Part shown: in pieces, positions 29,059 to 40,256 of the stretch
Layout: the number at the start of each line of letters is the position of its first letter
Position numbering within the stretch: position 1 is the stretch's first letter
Assembly: GCA_946999645.1 (NCBI GenBank)
Contig: CAMQDS010000007.1
Location: 36,290-100,289, forward strand
Length of the DNA: 64,000 nt
Direction: 5' to 3'
Source of the DNA: an uncultured Bacteroidales bacterium
GTDB taxonomy: Bacteria > Bacteroidota > Bacteroidia > Bacteroidales > UBA932
Program-made: the position numbers and the translations under genes
The notes under the pieces: generated by a model
Told to the model about the DNA's origin: nothing
Databases searched by the model: none
Seen by the model: only the letters and a program-made list of their open reading frames with translations

Positions 29059-30537
29059 TTAATTTTCTTCTCCAAATATCATAAGTAGTTTATCTCCCGG
29101 CAGAAGTTTTACAGTTCCATCAGGCACGATTAAACGGCTTCTTCTCTGAATCATTACTACCCTTGCTCCCTTTGGTAGACTAATCTCTTTAAGTGTATCT
29201 CCTTGTTCTATATCTTCTGGAGTAAGGGTACAATCAACTAATTTACCGGCTTCATCAGGTATTTCTATTCCAAATGTGTCCAGTCTTTTTTCTTCAGGTA
29301 AGGCTATGTTAAGTAATTTAGCTGATTTTGTCACAGTCATTCCTTGAATTATCAATGACATAATTGTTATAAAAAATACTATGTTGAAAATGTGTTCAGA
29401 ACCAGGTATGTCTGCAAGAATAGGATAGGTGGCGAATATTATTGGAACTGCTCCTTTAAGTCCCACCCATGATATAAAAGTTCTTGCTCTAAAAGACATT
29501 CCTCTGAATGGTAATAGGCATAAGAATACTGATAAAGGTCTGGCAATGACCATCATAAATATGCCAATCAAAAGAGCGGTAGGGGCTATTTGAAACATAT
29601 TTCGAGGATTTACCAATAGTCCAAGCATTAGGAACATTCCAATCTGCATCAGCCAAGTCATACCTTCAAGGAAGGTAAGTATTTCCTTTCTCTCAGGAAT
29701 GATCTTGTTACCTATGATAAGACCACAAATATATACGGCAAGGTATCCGTTTCCTTTGAAAGTCTCAGTAATTGAAATGGTGAAAAAAGCAGAAGTCAGA
29801 AGTAAAATAGCATATAAGGGGGAACTTCCAAGCTGTATTTTTCTCAGCACCCAGGATGCACCGTAACCTATGCCAATCCCAAATACTGCCCCTATGCCAA
29901 GTTGCATGAAAAATACCTTTACTGCATTAGTAATTATTATGCTGTAGTCGATACCCTCAGTTGCGGATGTCGGATCATACAATATTGTTGCTGCCTGAAT
30001 AAGAACAATAGTAATTACGTATGCCATAGGGTCATTGCTCCCTGATTCTAATTCAAGTAGAGGACGCAAATTTTCTTTGAGTCGTAAATGGCTTGTTTTC
30101 AATATATTGAATACTGATGCCGAATCCGTTGATGACATTATAGATGCCATCAGAAAGCACATAACTATGGATAATGGAGCTGAAAAATGTCCGATTCTTG
30201 TCAAAAGAAAAATAAACAGACCACAGAAAATCGTTGTAAGAAAAACCCCTACGGTAGCAAGTATAAGTCCCTGCCACATAACAGGTCTAATATCTTTAAA
30301 CCTGGTTTCTATTCCACCTGTAAAAAGAATGATACTAAGTGCCGCAACTCCAACAAATTGTGCTTGGCTATAATTGTTGAAAACCAAGCCTATTCCATCA
30401 CTTCCAAATACCATCCCGACAATCAAGAAAAGCAATAGGGCGGGAACACCGAATTTGTACCCTGCTTTACTTAATATAACAGCACTGAATATGAGTACTG
30501 AGCCTATTAGTAGTATATTTTCGGTAGTGAAATGCAT
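29059..30537 (-). CDS. K+/H+ antiporter, CPA1 (CvrA/NhaP2) type with TrkA-C domain
   Basis: Exchanges potassium (or sodium) for protons to control cell volume and pH. About 12-13 TM helices in residues 1-400, with the ELESGSNDPMAY motif (two acidic residues of the ion site, ~167-176) characteristic of the CvrA/NhaP2 group, then a C-terminal RCK_C/TrkA-C domain (~410-492, DCTLTPEDIEQGDTLKEI...LLPGDKLLMIFG). RCK_C domains in this class can bind c-di-AMP, and a c-di-AMP-type phosphodiesterase gene lies 11 kb away. Six bases after nth. Confidence 0.92.
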   Translation of the reverse strand: MHFTTENILLIGSVLIFSAVILSKAGYKFGVPALLLFLIVGMVFGSDGIGLVFNNYSQAQFVGVAALSIILFTGGIETRFKDIRPVMWQGLILATVGVFLTTIFCGLFIFLLTRIGHFSAPLSIVMCFLMASIMSSTDSASVFNILKTSHLRLKENLRPLLELESGSNDPMAYVITIVLIQAATILYDPTSATEGIDYSIIITNAVKVFFMQLGIGAVFGIGIGYGASWVLRKIQLGSSPLYAILLLTSAFFTISITETFKGNGYLAVYICGLIIGNKIIPERKEILTFLEGMTWLMQIGMFLMLGLLVNPRNMFQIAPTALLIGIFMMVIARPLSVFLCLLPFRGMSFRARTFISWVGLKGAVPIIFATYPILADIPGSEHIFNIVFFITIMSLIIQGMTVTKSAKLLNIALPEEKRLDTFGIEIPDEAGKLVDCTLTPEDIEQGDTLKEISLPKGARVVMIQRRSRLIVPDGTVKLLPGDKLLMIFGEEN

Positions 30538-30543
30538 TTTAAA

Positions 30544-31188
30544 TCAAATTGTTAGATTATCCAAAGTAAATTTTCTGCAATATTCAGAAATACCACATTC
30601 GTTACATTTAGGTTTTTTTGCAGTGCATACATACCTTCCATGTAATATAAGCCAATGATGTGCCTTTGCCCTAAGTTCATTTGGGATGTGTTTTTCCAAC
30701 TCCTTTTCAACAGCCTCTACTGTCTTACCATCAGATAAGCCAAGTCTGTGTGACACTCTGAAAACGTGAGTATCTACTGCGATAACGGGTTTGTTATAAA
30801 TGATTGATGCTATTACGTTTGCAGTTTTGATGCCTACACCTGGTAGACTTAACAACTTATCAATATCAGAAGGCACCTCTCCATTGAAGTCGGTTTCTAA
30901 TTTTTTCGCCATTCCAATAAGATGTTCTGTTTTGCTATTAGGATAGGATATTGACTTTACTAATGGATATAATTCATCAAAAGTCGCTTTAGACAGTGAT
31001 TTACTGTCAGGATATTTATCGAATATAGAGGGAGTTGTTATATTTACTCTCCTATCTGTGCATTGTGCGGAGAGAATTACAGCCACAAGAAGTTGAAAGG
31101 GTGTAGTATAATGAAGCTCTGTTCTTGCTTCTGGCATATTTTTAATAAACCATTCCGATATTCTGGAGTATCTTTCGGATTTTCGCAT
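30544..31188 (-). CDS. nth: Endonuclease III
   Basis: Base-excision-repair DNA glycosylase/AP lyase for oxidised pyrimidines. Helix-hairpin-helix LPGVGIKTANVIAS with the catalytic-type Lys (~120), the catalytic Asp in AVDTHVFRV (~138), and the C-terminal [4Fe-4S] loop C-x6-C-x2-C-x5-C (CTAKKPKCNECGISEYC). 214 residues, complete. It sits between ftsE (5 bp upstream) and the antiporter. Confidence 0.97.
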   Translation of the reverse strand: MRKSERYSRISEWFIKNMPEARTELHYTTPFQLLVAVILSAQCTDRRVNITTPSIFDKYPDSKSLSKATFDELYPLVKSISYPNSKTEHLIGMAKKLETDFNGEVPSDIDKLLSLPGVGIKTANVIASIIYNKPVIAVDTHVFRVSHRLGLSDGKTVEAVEKELEKHIPNELRAKAHHWLILHGRYVCTAKKPKCNECGISEYCRKFTLDNLTI

Positions 31189-31193
31189 TAAGC

Positions 31194-31925
31194 TTATATT
31201 GTGAGTGCAAGGTCGATTACTTCATTATTTTCCTGCTCTTTGCAAGTTTCATCCTTGCATATCATTACTCGACCTTTATATTTCTCAAATATGTTCCTAT
31301 TGTGCGTAACCATTATTATTGCAGTACCTTTTTTATTAATCTCAGTAAGTAATTTCATGATTCCATCTGCCGTATCATTATCCAAATTGCCAGTAGGCTC
31401 GTCAGCAATTATTACTTCAGGATTGTTCAAAAGTGATCTGGCTATTGCTATTCTTTGTTGCTCTCCTCCTGATAACTGATGAGGCATTTTATGTGCCTTA
31501 TCTATCATACCGACAGCCTCTAAAACTTCAGTAATACGTGTGTGTATCTTATTGTTATCCTTCCATCCTGTTGCACGTAGTACAAATTCCAAATTATCTT
31601 CTACAGTTCTATCGGTAAGAAGTTGAAAGTCTTGAAAAACAACTCCAATGTGTCTTCTTAAAAATGGTATTTCTTTGCTACGGATACGTTCGAGATGGTA
31701 ACCACATACAAGACCTTGCCCTGATTTTAGAAAGTTTTCCGCAATTATTGTCCTTACAACGGATGTTTTTCCTGTACCTACTTTACCCACTATGTACACA
31801 AAGTCTCCTTTGTGAACTTCCATGTTCAAGTCATAGATGACAGTTGTTTCACCGTTGTTTATATCTGCGTTTATGAATGTAATAATCGGCTCTGATACGT
31901 TTATTGATATGTTTGCATCTTCCAT
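31194..31925 (-). CDS. ftsE: Cell division ATP-binding protein FtsE
   Basis: ABC ATPase that, with the membrane protein FtsX, controls peptidoglycan hydrolases at the septum. Walker A GKVGTGKTS (~47), Q-loop FQDFQLL, signature LSGGEQQRIAIARSLL, Walker B VIIADEPTGNLD, H-loop MVTHN. The start is placed at ATG 31925 (MEDANIS) rather than 31958: a -7 element ends only eight bases before 31958. FtsX is not adjacent; the downstream neighbour is nth. LolD-type transport ATPases look similar, but the DLNMEVHKGDFVYIVGKVG context is FtsE-like. Confidence 0.9.
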   Translation of the reverse strand: MEDANISINVSEPIITFINADINNGETTVIYDLNMEVHKGDFVYIVGKVGTGKTSVVRTIIAENFLKSGQGLVCGYHLERIRSKEIPFLRRHIGVVFQDFQLLTDRTVEDNLEFVLRATGWKDNNKIHTRITEVLEAVGMIDKAHKMPHQLSGGEQQRIAIARSLLNNPEVIIADEPTGNLDNDTADGIMKLLTEINKKGTAIIMVTHNRNIFEKYKGRVMICKDETCKEQENNEVIDLALTI

Positions 31926-31965
31926 GAGAAAATATGTTTGTACCCGATAATTAAGCATATCTCAA

Positions 31966-31973
31966 CAAATATA
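31966..31973 (-). promoter_or_regulatory. -7 promoter element for the ftsE operon
   Basis: Minus strand TATATTTG, exact TAnnTTTG, 40 bp before the chosen ftsE ATG. It lies 13 bp from the -7 element of the divergent TPR gene, so the two promoters nearly abut. Confidence 0.5.
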
Positions 31974-31986
31974 ATGAAAAAATGAG

Positions 31987-31994
31987 TATTTTTG
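31987..31994 (+). promoter_or_regulatory. -7 promoter element that decides the start of the TPR protein
   Basis: TATTTTTG, exact TAnnTTTG, lying inside the longest open frame (which begins at 31982). The message therefore starts after 31994 and the ATG at 32012 must be used. Confidence 0.5.
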
Positions 31995-32011
31995 TGAAAA
32001 ATGAATTAAAT

Positions 32012-35000
32012 ATGATAAAAAATAGGACATTACTTGCAATTGTTTCTGCAATAATTTTGTCTGGGTACAGTCTTACTGGAAATTTGAATGCTCGTAATTT
32101 AGCTGAATACGATTTTCGTAAAGCATTGGAACTTTATGAAAATCATATGTTTTGGGAAGCTAAAGCAATTTTCGATAATATATATTCTCTCAATAGTTCT
32201 TCTCAAGCTGCAGGATATTCTATACTTTGTATGGAAAGCTTAAGGGATGATAATTATGAAGAAAATATGAATGAATATATTTCTCGTTACCCTTATTCTG
32301 GACTGCTTCCAGAAATCTATCTTAAGCATGCCTTAAATCTCTTTGATACATATAATTACGAAGATGCGGTTAAGGCATTTGAAAAAGCTGGCGAAAAGGG
32401 GAGAGGGAAAAAAGAGCAGGCTGAGTATTATTATAAATCTGGATATTGTTATTTTCAAATAGGCAATAATGAAAATGCCTATCGTTTTTTCCGCAAAGTG
32501 GATGCAATGTCATTGAATAACTACTCGGCTCCTTCAAGATTTAATATAGGTTTGCTGGAGTATCAAAATAGAAAGTTCAATGAAGCCATTAATTGGTTTG
32601 AAAAGTCAGAAAAAGATATAAGGTTTAAAGAAGCATCTTTATACTACATCTTGGAATGTAAGTTTATGCTTAAAGATTATGCCTATTTTATCAAAAATGG
32701 TGAGGAAATCATTAAAAAAATTCCATCAGATAGACAGCCGCATTTAGCAAGAATGTTGTCAGAAGCCTTTTTGATAAAGGGAATGACTGCTAAGGCAGAA
32801 AAGTATTATAAAATGACTGAAAAAATCGGAGAAAAAAATCGTGATGATTATTTCTATGCCGGTTCGCTTATGTATGCTATTGGCAATTATTCTGGAGCAA
32901 TTGACAAATTTCGTATGATGAAAAATCGTACGGATTCGTTAGGTCAAATTGCAAATTATCAAATGGCATTCAGTTATATAAAAAAGAAAAACAAAGTAGC
33001 TGCGATGATGGCTTTTAAAGATGCCACAGAACACTCTTTTAATGATGAAATTAAAGAAGATGCATTTTTTAATTATGCAAAACTTTCATTTGATCTGAAT
33101 AACGACCCTTCGGTGTTTGAAAAATACATTAAAGTTTACTCTGATCGTAAACGTGGAAATCGTATATATGCTTATCAGGCACTCGCTGCTTTACACAATA
33201 AAGATTATGCTGGGGCAGTATCTGCTTACGATAAGATAGATGAATTAGATTATGATATGCAATCTAATTATATGAAGGCTAATTACTTAAGAGCAGAACA
33301 ACTGATAGAGGGTAAATCTTATAGAAAAGCAGTTCCTTGTCTTAAGGCAGCAGCTTATTATTCTGAGAAAAATTCTCCATTCAACCTGTTAGCAAGGTAT
33401 TGGTTGGCAGAGTCTTATTATATGGATGAAAAATATGATGAAGCACGGGAAGAATTTAACATCCTATACAATCTTTCTGCCCTTGATGGTAGATTGGAGG
33501 GGATGTTACTTCCGTATAATATTGCATATTGTTATTTTAAAAAGAATAATAGCGATATGTCTATTGCGTGGTTTGACAAATTTTTGCAACAATCTGTATC
33601 TGGTAAATTTGACAGAGATGATGAATATAGGAGAGATGCAATGATTAGAAAAGCTGATGCCTTGTTTATGAAGGAAGATTATAAGGCTGCAATAGATGCC
33701 TATTATGCTGCAATAGATGCATACAATGGTGATTCTGATTTGTATCCAAGGTATCAGGCAGGTATTGCTTATGGCTTGACTGGTCAAAAAGATGAGAAAA
33801 TTGAGGCTCTTTCTCCAGTTATGACTTCAGCTCCTAATGCTCATTACTATCCTGAAACTCTATATGAACTTGGTCGTACATATTTGGATAAAGGAAAGTA
33901 TGATGATGCTATCCTTTGCTATGACAAATTGCTTTCTACTTCAAAAGATAGTTCTTTTATGGCGCGTTCTCTACTCGGACTCGGAATGGCTTATAGAAAT
34001 AAAGGCTTGTATGATAATGCATTAGATTATTACAAGCAGGTTGTTTCTACTATGTCTTCAACGGGTTATTCAAACGATGCTTTAGCTGCAATAGAGGCTA
34101 TTTATCAGGAAAAGCAGGAACCAGAACAGTATTTGGCATATGTTGAGTCAATTGGTAAACTGCCAGAGGGAGAGTCTTCAGATAAGGAGGATATGCTATT
34201 TAATGGTGCAGAAAGAGTATTCTTGGCTGGGAATTATTCAAAAGCCCTTTCTCCGCTTATCTCTTATACAGAGAAATATCCTTCTGGAAAACATATTTCA
34301 GATACATATTTTTATTTGGCTGAATCATATAAAAATATAGGTAAGAAAGATTTGGCATGTGATTGCTATTATAAAGTTATGCATGATACGACATCTGCTT
34401 ATGCAGAAGTATCGGCATTAAATTATTCAAATTTGTGTTATGAATTGGAAAAATTCAATGATGCTTATAATGGATATGAGGTTTTAGAGAAAACAGCCAA
34501 GATTGAAAGCAATAAAACTGTGGCTACTATCGGAAAAATGCGTGCGGCTTTCAAGAATAAGGATTATGCGAAAGCAGAAAAGGCTGCAGAAAAAGTATCA
34601 ACAGACCAATCAAACTCTGGAGATATTGTAAGGGAGTCTGAATATATTAAGGCAAAATCATATTTGGCTATGAGTGAGAGGGAAAAAGCATTTTCTATAT
34701 TGAAAAAACTTGCAGCTCATCCTATTTATAAAGAAGGGGCTGAAGCAACATATATGATTATAATGGATAGTTTCGATAGGGGAGACTTTAAGGATGTAGA
34801 GAAAAAGGTCTTTGCTTTTTCAGATGCCAAGAGCGGACAAACTTACTGGTTAGCAAAATCGTTTATAATTTTAGGCGATTCTTATGCAGAGAGAGAAAAT
34901 TTCCGACAGGCACGTGCTACATTTGAGAGTATAAGGGACGGATATAAGGCTGAATCTCCGAATGATGATGTCATTGATGAAGTAAATATGCGTCTGAATA

Positions 35001-35023
35001 AATTGAAAGAGATGGGAAAATAG
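32012..35023 (+). CDS. Large periplasmic tetratricopeptide-repeat protein
   Basis: About 1003 residues: a signal peptide (MIKNRTLLAIVSAIILSG..., cleavage probably after NLNA) followed almost wholly by TPR/Sel1-like helical pairs with the A/Y/F pattern (AEYYYKSGYCYFQIGNNENAYRFF, YELGRTYLDKGKYDDAILCYD, LGLGMAYRNKGLYDNALDYY). TPR scaffolds bind proteins; no catalytic domain is seen. The next gene is an outer-membrane barrel 21 bp away, and this pair upstream of gyrB recurs in Bacteroidales as far as I know, so the two probably act together in the envelope. Specific role unknown. Confidence 0.87.
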   Translation: MIKNRTLLAIVSAIILSGYSLTGNLNARNLAEYDFRKALELYENHMFWEAKAIFDNIYSLNSSSQAAGYSILCMESLRDDNYEENMNEYISRYPYSGLLPEIYLKHALNLFDTYNYEDAVKAFEKAGEKGRGKKEQAEYYYKSGYCYFQIGNNENAYRFFRKVDAMSLNNYSAPSRFNIGLLEYQNRKFNEAINWFEKSEKDIRFKEASLYYILECKFMLKDYAYFIKNGEEIIKKIPSDRQPHLARMLSEAFLIKGMTAKAEKYYKMTEKIGEKNRDDYFYAGSLMYAIGNYSGAIDKFRMMKNRTDSLGQIANYQMAFSYIKKKNKVAAMMAFKDATEHSFNDEIKEDAFFNYAKLSFDLNNDPSVFEKYIKVYSDRKRGNRIYAYQALAALHNKDYAGAVSAYDKIDELDYDMQSNYMKANYLRAEQLIEGKSYRKAVPCLKAAAYYSEKNSPFNLLARYWLAESYYMDEKYDEAREEFNILYNLSALDGRLEGMLLPYNIAYCYFKKNNSDMSIAWFDKFLQQSVSGKFDRDDEYRRDAMIRKADALFMKEDYKAAIDAYYAAIDAYNGDSDLYPRYQAGIAYGLTGQKDEKIEALSPVMTSAPNAHYYPETLYELGRTYLDKGKYDDAILCYDKLLSTSKDSSFMARSLLGLGMAYRNKGLYDNALDYYKQVVSTMSSTGYSNDALAAIEAIYQEKQEPEQYLAYVESIGKLPEGESSDKEDMLFNGAERVFLAGNYSKALSPLISYTEKYPSGKHISDTYFYLAESYKNIGKKDLACDCYYKVMHDTTSAYAEVSALNYSNLCYELEKFNDAYNGYEVLEKTAKIESNKTVATIGKMRAAFKNKDYAKAEKAAEKVSTDQSNSGDIVRESEYIKAKSYLAMSEREKAFSILKKLAAHPIYKEGAEATYMIIMDSFDRGDFKDVEKKVFAFSDAKSGQTYWLAKSFIILGDSYAERENFRQARATFESIRDGYKAESPNDDVIDEVNMRLNKLKEMGK

Positions 35024-35044
35024 TTTTTACACATGATAGAGATT

Positions 35045-36736
35045 ATGAAAAAATATATAACATCATTATTGGTTTTGACATTTATGGCAGGATTATCTGC
35101 ATATGGACAGAATATAAATCCTACCGTTGAAGTAACCAATAAGTATCAAGGGAGCCTTTTAGGTGTGAACAAGCCTTATTTAAGAATGGATGTTCCAGAC
35201 TCGTTACTTCACTTCAATTTGGATTTCGATTATTCTATATTTAATCGTCCATATAAAGGTGCATACGATTTTTCTCCTTATATTCTGGATATGAAACCAA
35301 AGCCAGATGCTTATAGAGTTAAAAGTTTATATTTGAGGGCAGGAGCTGGATATTCACTTCATCCAGTCTTTGATTTAATCTATTCCCCCAATATAAATAA
35401 ACGATTCAATATCAGTATTTACGCATTTCATAATTCATATATTGGTAGATATAGGAATATTTCTGTTTTATCAAGAAAAATACAGGAAAACGGTTCCTTT
35501 CATAGAGGTTATGATGCCTTTACTCAAACTGGTATAAATGGCTCTTATGCAGGGAAAAAGGCAGTCTTTGCTTTTGATATGGGATATATAGGTATTCATT
35601 CAAAAGATACTGTAGCCAAAAGTAATATGAATGTAGTATCTGTCAAATTGGATTTATATTCTCGATATAATGAAGCTTCTAAATTATATTACAATGCTGA
35701 TTTGCAACTTAAAATGGGAAATGACAAACTTGGCTTTGTAGATAATTCTAAGAATTTGCTTTTTCAGGAATTTATATTTGACGGAACTATAGGTTCTAAT
35801 TTGGGTACTTATAGTAAAATGCTTTTTAATGCGGCAATTTCAGGTTATGCATATCAGTATAATAAAAGTGATTTTACAAATATAGCATCGGTTACGCCAA
35901 AGTATGTTTATGATAGAGATAGGTGGCGGATGGAACTTGGGGCTAAATTTGAATTACCTCTTGGTGTTTATCCTCATATAATTATTGGTTTTGAAGCAGT
36001 AAAAAAACATCTTAATCTCTATACAAGATTGACAGGAGGCGCATATTCTAATTCATATTTTTCGCAAAAAGTTACAAATCGTTTCTTTAATCCAGAATAT
36101 GGTAGGGATATAGTGAATTTTTTTATGACCTCGAAAGAATTTTTAAATGCCTCTATCGGTATGGAAGGGAATATTGCATCCGTTTTCAGATTTGATGTCA
36201 GAGGTGGGACTTCAATTAATTCAGCAGCATTAATGCCAGCTGTTTATTATGCCAGTCTTAACTCAGGAGTGCCTTCAATGTTTTTACCTGGAGTGAACAG
36301 TGAAAATTGTAAGTTCTATTACTTATCAATTAAAGCAGTTTGGGATAAAGATCCATTTATTATAGATGGAAATTTTAAATATAATTTAACGAAAATTGAT
36401 AAAATTAAGCCATCTGTCTTTGCTCCTGTGCCATTTTCTGGGAAAATACGAGGAAGATATAATTTCAACCATAGAATATATGCCGGTGTATATATAGATT
36501 ATTCCAGCTCTGTAAAAGGCTCTATTGTCCCTATGAAAAATGTAGTAGATGGCCCTGTATATGAGGTAAAACTTCCTGGATTTGTGGATTTGGGACTGAC
36601 TTGTGAATATAAAATCAGCAAGAAGTTCTCAGTATGGGCATCAGGTGGTAATATGCTGAATATGAATATACAGAGAGTTCCATTGTATCCAGAAAGCGGT
36701 ATAAATGTAACAGGAGGTATATGTCTCAATCTTTAA
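35045..36736 (+). CDS. Outer-membrane beta-barrel protein paired with TPR protein
   Basis: Signal peptide MKKYITSLLVLTFMAGLSAYGQ, then ~540 residues of alternating beta-strand pattern ending in an aromatic/hydrophobic terminal strand (GGICLNL). It resembles the barrel part of TonB-dependent receptors (repeated Y/F-rich strands and turns such as YRFDVRGGTS-like segments) but has no recognisable plug domain or TonB box. ATG 35045 is preferred to ATG 35033 since it gives a standard signal peptide. Cotranscribed with the TPR protein. Function unknown. Confidence 0.78.
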   Translation: MKKYITSLLVLTFMAGLSAYGQNINPTVEVTNKYQGSLLGVNKPYLRMDVPDSLLHFNLDFDYSIFNRPYKGAYDFSPYILDMKPKPDAYRVKSLYLRAGAGYSLHPVFDLIYSPNINKRFNISIYAFHNSYIGRYRNISVLSRKIQENGSFHRGYDAFTQTGINGSYAGKKAVFAFDMGYIGIHSKDTVAKSNMNVVSVKLDLYSRYNEASKLYYNADLQLKMGNDKLGFVDNSKNLLFQEFIFDGTIGSNLGTYSKMLFNAAISGYAYQYNKSDFTNIASVTPKYVYDRDRWRMELGAKFELPLGVYPHIIIGFEAVKKHLNLYTRLTGGAYSNSYFSQKVTNRFFNPEYGRDIVNFFMTSKEFLNASIGMEGNIASVFRFDVRGGTSINSAALMPAVYYASLNSGVPSMFLPGVNSENCKFYYLSIKAVWDKDPFIIDGNFKYNLTKIDKIKPSVFAPVPFSGKIRGRYNFNHRIYAGVYIDYSSSVKGSIVPMKNVVDGPVYEVKLPGFVDLGLTCEYKISKKFSVWASGGNMLNMNIQRVPLYPESGINVTGGICLNL

Positions 36737-36768
36737 AATTGCCTTCTGTAAAGTTTGAAAATTTTTAG

Positions 36769-36776
36769 TAAATTTG
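36769..36776 (+). promoter_or_regulatory. -7 promoter element for gyrB
   Basis: TAAATTTG, exact TAnnTTTG, 53 bp before the gyrB ATG. The nearby TTTG at 36754 is too close (11 bp spacer) to be its -33. Confidence 0.5.
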
Positions 36777-36788
36777 TAGATTATATGC

Positions 36789-36810
36789 GATATGCCGTTT
36801 GGTGCATATC
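36789..36810 (+). other. Hairpin in the gyrB leader
   Basis: GATATGC, eight-base loop, GCATATC, located between the gyrB -7 element and the ATG, so it would be in the 5' untranslated RNA. Could be a DNA-binding site or an RNA structure; no T run follows, so it is not a terminator. Confidence 0.35.
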
Positions 36811-36829
36811 TTAATAAATAATAGAATAA

Positions 36830-38839
<2,010 letters not shown>

Positions 38840-38867
38840 AAATTAAAACCATAAATCTATATTGGAA

Positions 38868-40124
38868 ATGGATATTTTTGAAAGAATATCACGTGACTCA
38901 GGCGGTCCTATAGGACAGTATTATGATCAAGGATTCGGGTACTATATGTATCCACGTCTTGAAGGAGAACTTGGACCACATATGACATTCAATGGAGTTG
39001 AATGTCTTAACTGGAGCCTTAATAACTACCTTGGGCTCGCAAATCATCCTGAGGTTAGAAAAACTGATGCAGAGGCTGCTGCAAAATGGGGTCTTGCTTA
39101 CCCTATGGGTAGCCGTATGCTTACAGGCAATACAAGGTATCATGAAGAATTAGAGCGCAGGTTTGCTGAGTTTGAAAAGAAGGAGGATGCGTTTTTGTTC
39201 AACTTCGGTTACCAGGGTATCGTTTCTGCAATAGACTCTTTAATGGCACGGCACGATGTTATAGTGTATGATGCAGAATGTCACGCTTGTCTTTTGGACG
39301 GTATACGTCTACATATCGGAGAAAAATATAAATACCGTCATAATAATATAGAAGATTGTGAAAGAGTGATGGCTAAGGCTTGTGCTAAAGCTAAGGAACA
39401 GGGAGGCGGTGTACTTCTTATTACCGAGGGTGTCTATGGAATGACAGGTGCTTTGGGTATTTTGGATAAGATTGCAGCACTGAAAAAGAAGTACGATTTC
39501 CGTATTCTGATTGACGATGCACATGGATTTGGCGTTATGGGACAGCACGGTAGGGGAACATCGGAGCATTTCGGCGTTATGGATGAAATTGACCTCTACG
39601 TCGGTGCCTTTGCAAAGAGTATGGCATCCATTGGAGGCTTTATTGCGGGTCCTAAGGCAATTATTAAGTATCTGCGTATGAATATGCGTTCTCAGATGTA
39701 TGCTAAGTCACTTCCAATGGCTCTGGTTATTGGCAATATGAAGAGGCTTGAAATTATTGATTCTCCTGAGGGTGATGCATTGAGAGAAAAATTGCGTACC
39801 ATTACTACGGCTTTGAAAAAGGGTTTTCGTGAAAATGGTTTCGATATTGGTCCAGCAGAAGCCTGTGTTTGCCCTGTAACAATAAAGGGAGGTATTGCAG
39901 AGGCTACAAATGTTGCCAAGGATTTGAGAGAAAACTATAAAATATTCTGTTCTATAGTTATTTATCCTGTAATACCGAAAGGTATGATTATATTCAGAAT
40001 AATTGCAACTGCTGTTCATACACTTGCAGATGTTGAATATACAATCAATGCCTTTAAGGAGATAAGATCAAAGATTGATAGTGGATATTATAACAATGAG
40101 ATTGCAGCAATGACTGTAAAATAG
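38868..40124 (+). CDS. spt: Alpha-oxoamine synthase, probable serine palmitoyltransferase
   Basis: PLP enzyme condensing an amino acid with an acyl-CoA. SNYLG-like NNYLGLANHP, GSRMLTGNTRYHEELE, DDAHGFGVMGQHGRG (PLP-binding Asp/His) and the Schiff-base Lys in AFAKSMASIGGF are all present. The FAKSMASIGGF version is that of Bacteroidota SPT-like enzymes, which start sphingolipid synthesis; KBL or BioF activity is the alternative. ATG 38868 is chosen over TTG 38862. 418 residues, soluble. Follows gyrB by 28 bp and ends at a strong terminator. Confidence 0.85.
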   Translation: MDIFERISRDSGGPIGQYYDQGFGYYMYPRLEGELGPHMTFNGVECLNWSLNNYLGLANHPEVRKTDAEAAAKWGLAYPMGSRMLTGNTRYHEELERRFAEFEKKEDAFLFNFGYQGIVSAIDSLMARHDVIVYDAECHACLLDGIRLHIGEKYKYRHNNIEDCERVMAKACAKAKEQGGGVLLITEGVYGMTGALGILDKIAALKKKYDFRILIDDAHGFGVMGQHGRGTSEHFGVMDEIDLYVGAFAKSMASIGGFIAGPKAIIKYLRMNMRSQMYAKSLPMALVIGNMKRLEIIDSPEGDALREKLRTITTALKKGFRENGFDIGPAEACVCPVTIKGGIAEATNVAKDLRENYKIFCSIVIYPVIPKGMIIFRIIATAVHTLADVEYTINAFKEIRSKIDSGYYNNEIAAMTVK

Positions 40125-40145
40125 TCTGTTGAAAATTATAATTAT

Positions 40146-40184
40146 AAAGTCCATAGATGTGAAGAATGTCTATGGACTTTTGTT
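40146..40184 (+). terminator. Rho-independent terminator after the oxoamine synthase
   Basis: Perfect 12 bp stem AAAGTCCATAGA / TCTATGGACTTT with an 11-base loop, followed by TGTT. Lies 21 bp after the stop codon. Confidence 0.85.
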
Positions 40185-40223
40185 ATTGCTAATCCAATAT
40201 ATTAAAAGAAAATATAAAAACAC

Positions 40224-40231
40224 TAACTTTG
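40224..40231 (+). promoter_or_regulatory. -7 promoter element for the SDR-pgpH unit
   Basis: TAACTTTG, exact TAnnTTTG, 25 bp before the ATG at 40257 and downstream of the terminator, so the SDR gene starts a new unit. Confidence 0.5.
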
Positions 40232-40256
40232 TCTGAATTGAAAAAGATAGAATAGG

